Shown here in pieces: positions 5,689 to 9,290 of a stretch of 9,290 nucleotides of DNA. Origin of the DNA: Polyangiaceae bacterium (GTDB lineage Bacteria > Myxococcota_A > Polyangia > Polyangiales > Polyangiaceae). The stretch is taken from positions 1 through 9,290 of the forward strand of contig JAICXU010000069.1 in the NCBI GenBank assembly GCA_025934595.1, in the 5' to 3' direction. Position numbers and translations under genes: made by a program. Within the stretch, counting starts at the first letter, position 1; every line of letters starts with the position of its first letter. The notes beneath the pieces were generated by a model. That model had not been told where the DNA came from and ran no database searches. It saw only the letters and a list, made by a program, of their open reading frames with translations.

Positions 5689-7020
5689 ATGAATCACGTA
5701 TCTCGCAGACAAGCTCTTCTCACGATGCTCTTCGGTGCGGGTGGCATCGGCCTCCGTGCGCTGGCGACGGGAATCCCCGCCTCCGTTCTCATGAATCCAC
5801 GACGAGCGCTCGCGGATCCGAGCACATGTCCCGACCCGACGAAAGCGCAGTTCGTGATCTTGAGCACGTCGGGCGGAGGCGATCCCATCAACGCGAACGC
5901 GCCGGGCACGTATGGCGACGCGGGCATCGTGCATGCGACTCCCGGCGATGGATCGATGAACGCCACGAATTTCTCGCTCGGCGGCAATGCCGTGACGGCG
6001 GCCAAACCTTGGGCGCCGACGACGAACGGTGGCGCGATGAACCAAGCCTCGCTCGATCGCGCCGTATTTTTCCATATGGCGACGAACACTCCGATTCATC
6101 CTCAAGAGCCGCAAGTCCTCCAGTTGATGGGCGCGACACCACAGCACGAAATGCTTCCCTCGCTCTTGGCGAAGGCGACCGCGCCGTGTCTCGGGACCAT
6201 CCAAACGCAGCCCGTGTGCATCGGCGCAGCAGGCCCCGCCGAGGCAATCCAGTACGCCGGCTCTCCGCTGCCGATCATTCCACCGATGGCTCTCAAAGAT
6301 ACGCTCACGAATCCCGCCGGCCCGCTCACGAATTTGCAAGGCCTGCGCGATCAGACGATGAATCAAATCTACCAGGTCTATCGCAATGCCGGCACGCCGT
6401 CCCAGCAGCAATACATCGATCGGCTCGTTCTCTCGCAGCAGCAAGCGCGCAACCTCAACATCGATCTCTTGAATCAGCTCGCCAACCTCAGCACGAGCGA
6501 TCCGGTGCTCGCGCAAATCCAGGCGGCGGTGATCTTGGTGCAGCTCAAAGTAGCTCCCGTCATCACCATCCACATACCGTTCGGCGGCGACAATCACAGC
6601 GACGCGGGTTTCGCGAACGAAATCGCGCAAACGATCTCGGGCGTCGGGTACATCGAGAGCCTCATGACCGCTTTGAGCGCGGCGGGCGTACAGGACAGCG
6701 TGACGTTCATGACGCTCAATGTCTTCGGTCGCACGATCGCGAAGAGCAATCCCACGAACGCAGGGGGACGTGGCCACAACGCGAATCATCACGTTTCGGT
6801 GGTGATCGGCAAGCCTTTCAAAGGTGGCGTCATTGGAGGGGTTGCTCCCGTCGGCAACGACTACGGGTGCACGGGTATCAATGCGTCGACTGGAGCGGTG
6901 GGAACCGACATCGTCGCGGGCGACACGCTTGCTTCGTTCGGAAAGACGATGCTCCAAGCCGTGGGCGGCGATCCCACGCAAATCACGGGCGGACAGGTGG
7001 TCGCTGGCGCGCTGGTGTGA
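5689..7020 (+). CDS. Tat-exported DUF1501-like protein (alkaline-phosphatase/sulfatase-like fold)
   Basis: A 443-residue protein starting at ATG 5689, seven bases after the previous stop. GAGGA (5680-5684) is the ribosome binding site, overlapping that stop. The N-terminus has a twin-arginine signal, SRRQALL at 5-11, a hydrophobic stretch and a likely cleavage ALA42-D43, so it is exported folded, perhaps with bound metal. The DUF1501 pattern is recognisable: ILSTSGGGDP (57-66) at the front, DNHSD at 301-305, a VFGRT block at 345-349, GGRGHNANHH (359-368), then GKPFKGGVIGG. In DUF1501 proteins these are the conserved D-H, EFGRT and GRDHW-like segments; here Glu before FGRT is replaced by Val, and the GRDH Asp by Gly. 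The pairing with the upstream haem lipoprotein and the minimal spacing mean they are one operon and probably act together outside the inner membrane. The chemical activity is not known. Confidence 0.75.
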   Translation: MNHVSRRQALLTMLFGAGGIGLRALATGIPASVLMNPRRALADPSTCPDPTKAQFVILSTSGGGDPINANAPGTYGDAGIVHATPGDGSMNATNFSLGGNAVTAAKPWAPTTNGGAMNQASLDRAVFFHMATNTPIHPQEPQVLQLMGATPQHEMLPSLLAKATAPCLGTIQTQPVCIGAAGPAEAIQYAGSPLPIIPPMALKDTLTNPAGPLTNLQGLRDQTMNQIYQVYRNAGTPSQQQYIDRLVLSQQQARNLNIDLLNQLANLSTSDPVLAQIQAAVILVQLKVAPVITIHIPFGGDNHSDAGFANEIAQTISGVGYIESLMTALSAAGVQDSVTFMTLNVFGRTIAKSNPTNAGGRGHNANHHVSVVIGKPFKGGVIGGVAPVGNDYGCTGINASTGAVGTDIVAGDTLASFGKTMLQAVGGDPTQITGGQVVAGALV

Positions 7021-7033
7021 GCCTCATGTGAGA

Positions 7034-8305
7034 TCAGGGGAAGTCGATCGGGAAGAGCAAGCTCTGTGAGGTCCATTGGATCCCACCGTCTTCGCTCGGC
7101 TTGAACTGTTGCCACGCGCCCCAGTAGTAAGTCTTCCCCGACGTCACTCCGCCGCCGTTTCCATAACCGCCGTCGAAGCTCGCCGTCGTCGCCGTTCCGA
7201 ATCCGCTCGCCCAGAGAGGATCGTTGCCGGCGATGTTGGTGCCCGCAATCGAGGCTTGCGTCTTGCTGGAACCCGGCGAGAGGCTCCACGTGAACGTGAC
7301 GGGCAGAGTCGCGCTGCCACCCGTCGGGGTCATCATTGCGTAATCGGATTCGGGATATTCGATGTCGGCTGGATCCAGCGTGACGTCGCTCGAGCCGACC
7401 ACGTAACCGCCGCGGATCGTGCCGACGCTCGGGGTCGAATACGGATCTGGATATCCGCCGTCTGGAATCGCCAAGTAAAAAGGGTATTTCACGACGATCG
7501 ATTGTTGCCCGGCTGCGACGGGAAAGTCGAACGTGCCGTCCGCGCGGCTCTCGGCGTAGTTCGCGGTGCCATGCTCCGACAGGACCGCGCCGCCCGGCTT
7601 CAGGAGCTCACCGACTTCGAGATCGATTCCATAGCAAGGCTGCGGTGCGCCCGCGTACGCCACTTTGCCTCTCACATGGTAGATCGTGGGCTGCGTTTGC
7701 GGAACCGTGAGAACCGAAACGGATCTTGGGAGTGGGGAGCCGGTCGGTGGCGGCATGAAGCTCGGGTTTCGTTGATCATCCAAAAAGACCGTCGCCGCTC
7801 TCATGACGCCGTCGGTATCTCCCTTGACCTTGAAGACGTACGGGTAGCCGGCCGCGTTGTCGGGAATGGCTTTCGTGCCGGTGAACGTCCCGGTGCCGTC
7901 GTCGGTCAGTGTGAGAAACGAAGCGCTCCAATCGCTGGCCTGGCCATTTTGGCTCAAATAGACATCGACCGAGGTCACGCCCGGCCACTGCGGCCGAAAG
8001 CAGAAGCTCGCCTGACCATGGGTGCCGGTGATCGCAGGACAGTCGTTTGGAGCGAATGCGGTCGTGGTCGTCACGCAGGAAATTGCAATCGGTGAGATTC
8101 CCGAATCGCCGCCGCTACCGCCGTCGGCGAGCGTGCCGCCATCGCCCGCGACCGCCGCGTCATTCGCGCCCGCTCCCGACTCGTCGCTCGTGCCCGGGCC
8201 CACGTCATTGGCGGACTCACCCGAGCAACCGACGTACGCGAGCGCAGCGACGCATGACGCGAGCGACAAAGCGAGACGAATCGATTTCCTACGAAGAGCA
8301 CGCAT
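7034..8305 (-). CDS. Secreted lipoprotein of unknown function with beta-sandwich-like segments
   Basis: A 423-residue protein I do not recognise. MRALRRKSIR and a hydrophobic core lead to AYVGC27, a lipobox with Tyr at -3. A Gly/Ala/Asp/Ser-rich linker follows to about residue 70. After it, residues 77-178 (CFRPQWPGVTSVDVYLSQNG, LTDDGTGTFTGT, YPYVFKVKGDTDG) look like an Ig-like or carbohydrate-binding-module-like sandwich. Residues 207-275 (YHVRGKVAY, RADGTFDFPVAAGQQSIVVKYPF) look like a carboxypeptidase-regulatory/transthyretin-like domain. Residues 330-423 form a third beta-rich part with YYWGAWQQF near the end. These folds are inferred from strand patterns, not from a clear family motif. 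A structural or polymer-binding surface protein is the most likely role. The start at 8305 is chosen because the longer open frame upstream would bury the signal peptide and overlap the divergent gene. It converges on the DUF1501-like gene with 13 bases between stops. Confidence 0.75.
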   Translation of the reverse strand: MRALRRKSIRLALSLASCVAALAYVGCSGESANDVGPGTSDESGAGANDAAVAGDGGTLADGGSGGDSGISPIAISCVTTTTAFAPNDCPAITGTHGQASFCFRPQWPGVTSVDVYLSQNGQASDWSASFLTLTDDGTGTFTGTKAIPDNAAGYPYVFKVKGDTDGVMRAATVFLDDQRNPSFMPPPTGSPLPRSVSVLTVPQTQPTIYHVRGKVAYAGAPQPCYGIDLEVGELLKPGGAVLSEHGTANYAESRADGTFDFPVAAGQQSIVVKYPFYLAIPDGGYPDPYSTPSVGTIRGGYVVGSSDVTLDPADIEYPESDYAMMTPTGGSATLPVTFTWSLSPGSSKTQASIAGTNIAGNDPLWASGFGTATTASFDGGYGNGGGVTSGKTYYWGAWQQFKPSEDGGIQWTSQSLLFPIDFP

Positions 8306-8350
8306 GTTCGGTGCGTCGCAAGCATCGTTCCGTTCGAAGCTGCAGAAAAT

Positions 8351-8374
8351 GGCTCGATTTCGCGATACCGAGCC
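8351..8374. promoter_or_regulatory. Symmetric 24-bp palindrome between divergent genes (operator candidate)
   Basis: GGCTCG (8351-8356) and CGAGCC (8369-8374) are perfect inverted arms. The centre TCGCGA (8360-8365) is itself a palindrome on the same axis. In all, 20 of 24 positions are symmetric. It sits near the middle of the 121-base gap between the lipoprotein gene (starting 8305, -) and the sigma-54 activator gene (starting 8427, +), so a dimeric regulator bound here could act on both. Confidence 0.55.
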
Positions 8375-8426
8375 ACGTCCTCGGAGGCCACCCCGAACGG
8401 TGCGGACGTTGCTAGGATGGCGTGCC

Positions 8427-9290
8427 GTGCCGGTAGAAGACGACATCGAGACCGAGCTCTTGCCGACGTCGGCGTCGACGCCGGGGTCGTCTGCGTCGTT
8501 CGTTCTGACCGTCGTCGAAGGTCCCGACCGCGGCAAGAGCTTCACCCTCGACGGCTCGATGCCCGCGCGTGTGTTCGTCGGGCAGAGCCCGGCATGTGAG
8601 ATCCGTCTTACCGATCCGATGGTCTCGCGCCGACATCTCGCGCTGGATCTGGCGGATCAAGAGCTCCGCATCACCGATCTCGGATCTACCAATCGCACCT
8701 ACGCCAACGGCATCGTGATCTCCGAAGCGTATCTACAAGGAGGCGAGGTGGTGCGCGTCGGGTCGAGCATCTTGCGCGTCGATCGCGAAGAGCGCGCCGT
8801 CGCGGCGCAGGTCTCGTCTGCCACGAGCTTCGGACGCGTCATCGGCTCGAGTATCGAGATGCGACGCCTGTATCCGCTCTGCGAGCGGGTCGCGCAGAGC
8901 GACATCTCGGTCGTCATCGAAGGCGAGACGGGCACGGGAAAAGAGGTGCTCGCCGAATCCATCCACGAGCAATCGGCCGGCGCGTCCGGTCCCTTCGTCG
9001 TCTTCGATTGCACCGCCGTGCCGCCGAATTTGCTGGAAAGTGAGCTGTTCGGCCACGAGCGAGGCGCATTCACCGGTGCCTTGCAAACGCGGCGCGGCGT
9101 CTTCGAGCAAGCGCACGGCGGCACGCTCTTCATCGACGAGATCGGCGATCTCGACATCTCATTGCAACCAAAGCTCTTACGCGCGCTGCAACGATCCGAG
9201 ATTCGGCGCGTCGGCGGCGACCGATGGATCCCCGTCGACGTGCGCATTCTCGCAGCCACGCGGCGTGATCTCGATCGTGAGGTCGTCGCC
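8427..9290 (+). CDS. FHA-domain sigma-54-dependent transcriptional activator, N-terminal 288 residues
   Basis: The frame is open from GTG 8427 to the window edge; the C-terminal part is outside. Residues 24-120 are an FHA domain (SRRH at 67-70, DLGSTNRTYANG at 84-95). It takes the place of the receiver or GAF sensor found in many such regulators, so the input is probably a phosphothreonine signal. The usual first FHA motif Gly-Arg is Gly-Gln here (52-53), which removes an Arg that normally contacts the phosphopeptide. From about 135 the AAA+ domain begins: Walker A GETGTGKE (166-173), the sigma-54-contacting GAFTGA loop (213-218), and Walker B GGTLFIDE (231-238) followed by IGDL. All are intact, so it should hydrolyse ATP and open sigma-54 holoenzyme complexes. 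A C-terminal Fis-type DNA-binding helix-turn-helix is expected but not visible. GGATGG at 8415-8420 precedes GTG 8427; in-frame TTG 8409 is an alternative start. Confidence 0.93.
   Translation, partial: MPVEDDIETELLPTSASTPGSSASFVLTVVEGPDRGKSFTLDGSMPARVFVGQSPACEIRLTDPMVSRRHLALDLADQELRITDLGSTNRTYANGIVISEAYLQGGEVVRVGSSILRVDREERAVAAQVSSATSFGRVIGSSIEMRRLYPLCERVAQSDISVVIEGETGTGKEVLAESIHEQSAGASGPFVVFDCTAVPPNLLESELFGHERGAFTGALQTRRGVFEQAHGGTLFIDEIGDLDISLQPKLLRALQRSEIRRVGGDRWIPVDVRILAATRRDLDREVVA

Noticed and set aside
5635..6981. A 448-codon open frame on the minus strand.
   Set aside because: It is antisense to the DUF1501-like gene, has Arg/His/Ala-biased composition, and shows no start signal or domain.
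7016..7032. Direct repeat TGTGAG (7016-7021 and 7027-7032) in the gap between convergent genes.
   Set aside because: It is six bases long and only two copies, partly inside a stop codon; it is not distinguishable from chance.
7076..8095. A 339-codon open frame on the + strand.
   Set aside because: It is antisense to the lipoprotein gene, which has a signal peptide and normal composition; this frame is Arg-rich with no motif.
8699..9259. A 186-codon open frame on the minus strand.
   Set aside because: It is antisense to the intact AAA+ motifs of the sigma-54 activator.

Overview
The window is GC-rich and codes on both strands. It looks like chromosomal DNA of a Myxococcota bacterium, probably Polyangia and Labilithrix/Polyangium-like. 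The grounds are exported lipoproteins with Gly/Asp/Ala/Ser-rich linkers behind the lipid-modified cysteine, FHA domains fused to signalling modules (GGDEF and sigma-54 AAA+), and a DUF1588/DUF1585-like haem lipoprotein paired with a DUF1501-like Tat protein. This placement is inference from gene style, not from a marker gene.

Layout, left to right. (1) 1-223, +: the C-terminus of succinyl-CoA ligase alpha subunit (SucD) with the phospho-histidine loop. (2) 240-1923, -: a tight two-gene unit, read from 1923 down to 240. An FHA-GGDEF diguanylate cyclase comes first, then, after 16 bases, a stand-alone metallo-beta-lactamase-fold protein with all six di-iron ligands of the flavodiiron (ODP) family. 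(3) 1924-2036: a divergent promoter region with a long inverted repeat. (4) 2037-3392, +: an exported phosphoesterase of the phospholipase C/acid phosphatase family. (5) 3393-3617: an intergenic region with a large nested palindrome and, about 85 bases downstream, a sequence matching a sigma-54 (-24/-12) promoter. (6) 3618-7020, +: a two-gene unit encoding a monohaem c-type lipoprotein (DUF1592/1588/1585-like) and a Tat-exported DUF1501-like protein. (7) 7034-8305, -: an unrecognised lipoprotein with beta-sandwich-like segments, convergent with the previous unit. (8) 8306-8426: a divergent region with a symmetric palindrome. (9) 8427-9290, +, running off the end: an FHA-AAA+ sigma-54 activator.

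How the parts may work together. The c-di-GMP synthase and the di-iron protein are very likely co-transcribed, which suggests oxygen- or redox-linked c-di-GMP signalling. The haem-lipoprotein/DUF1501 unit has its own likely sigma-54 promoter with a palindrome at enhancer distance. A sigma-54 activator is encoded 1.4 kb beyond that unit, so local control is a testable idea. No mobile elements, CRISPR arrays, tRNA or rRNA genes were seen. No gap between genes exceeds 225 bases.
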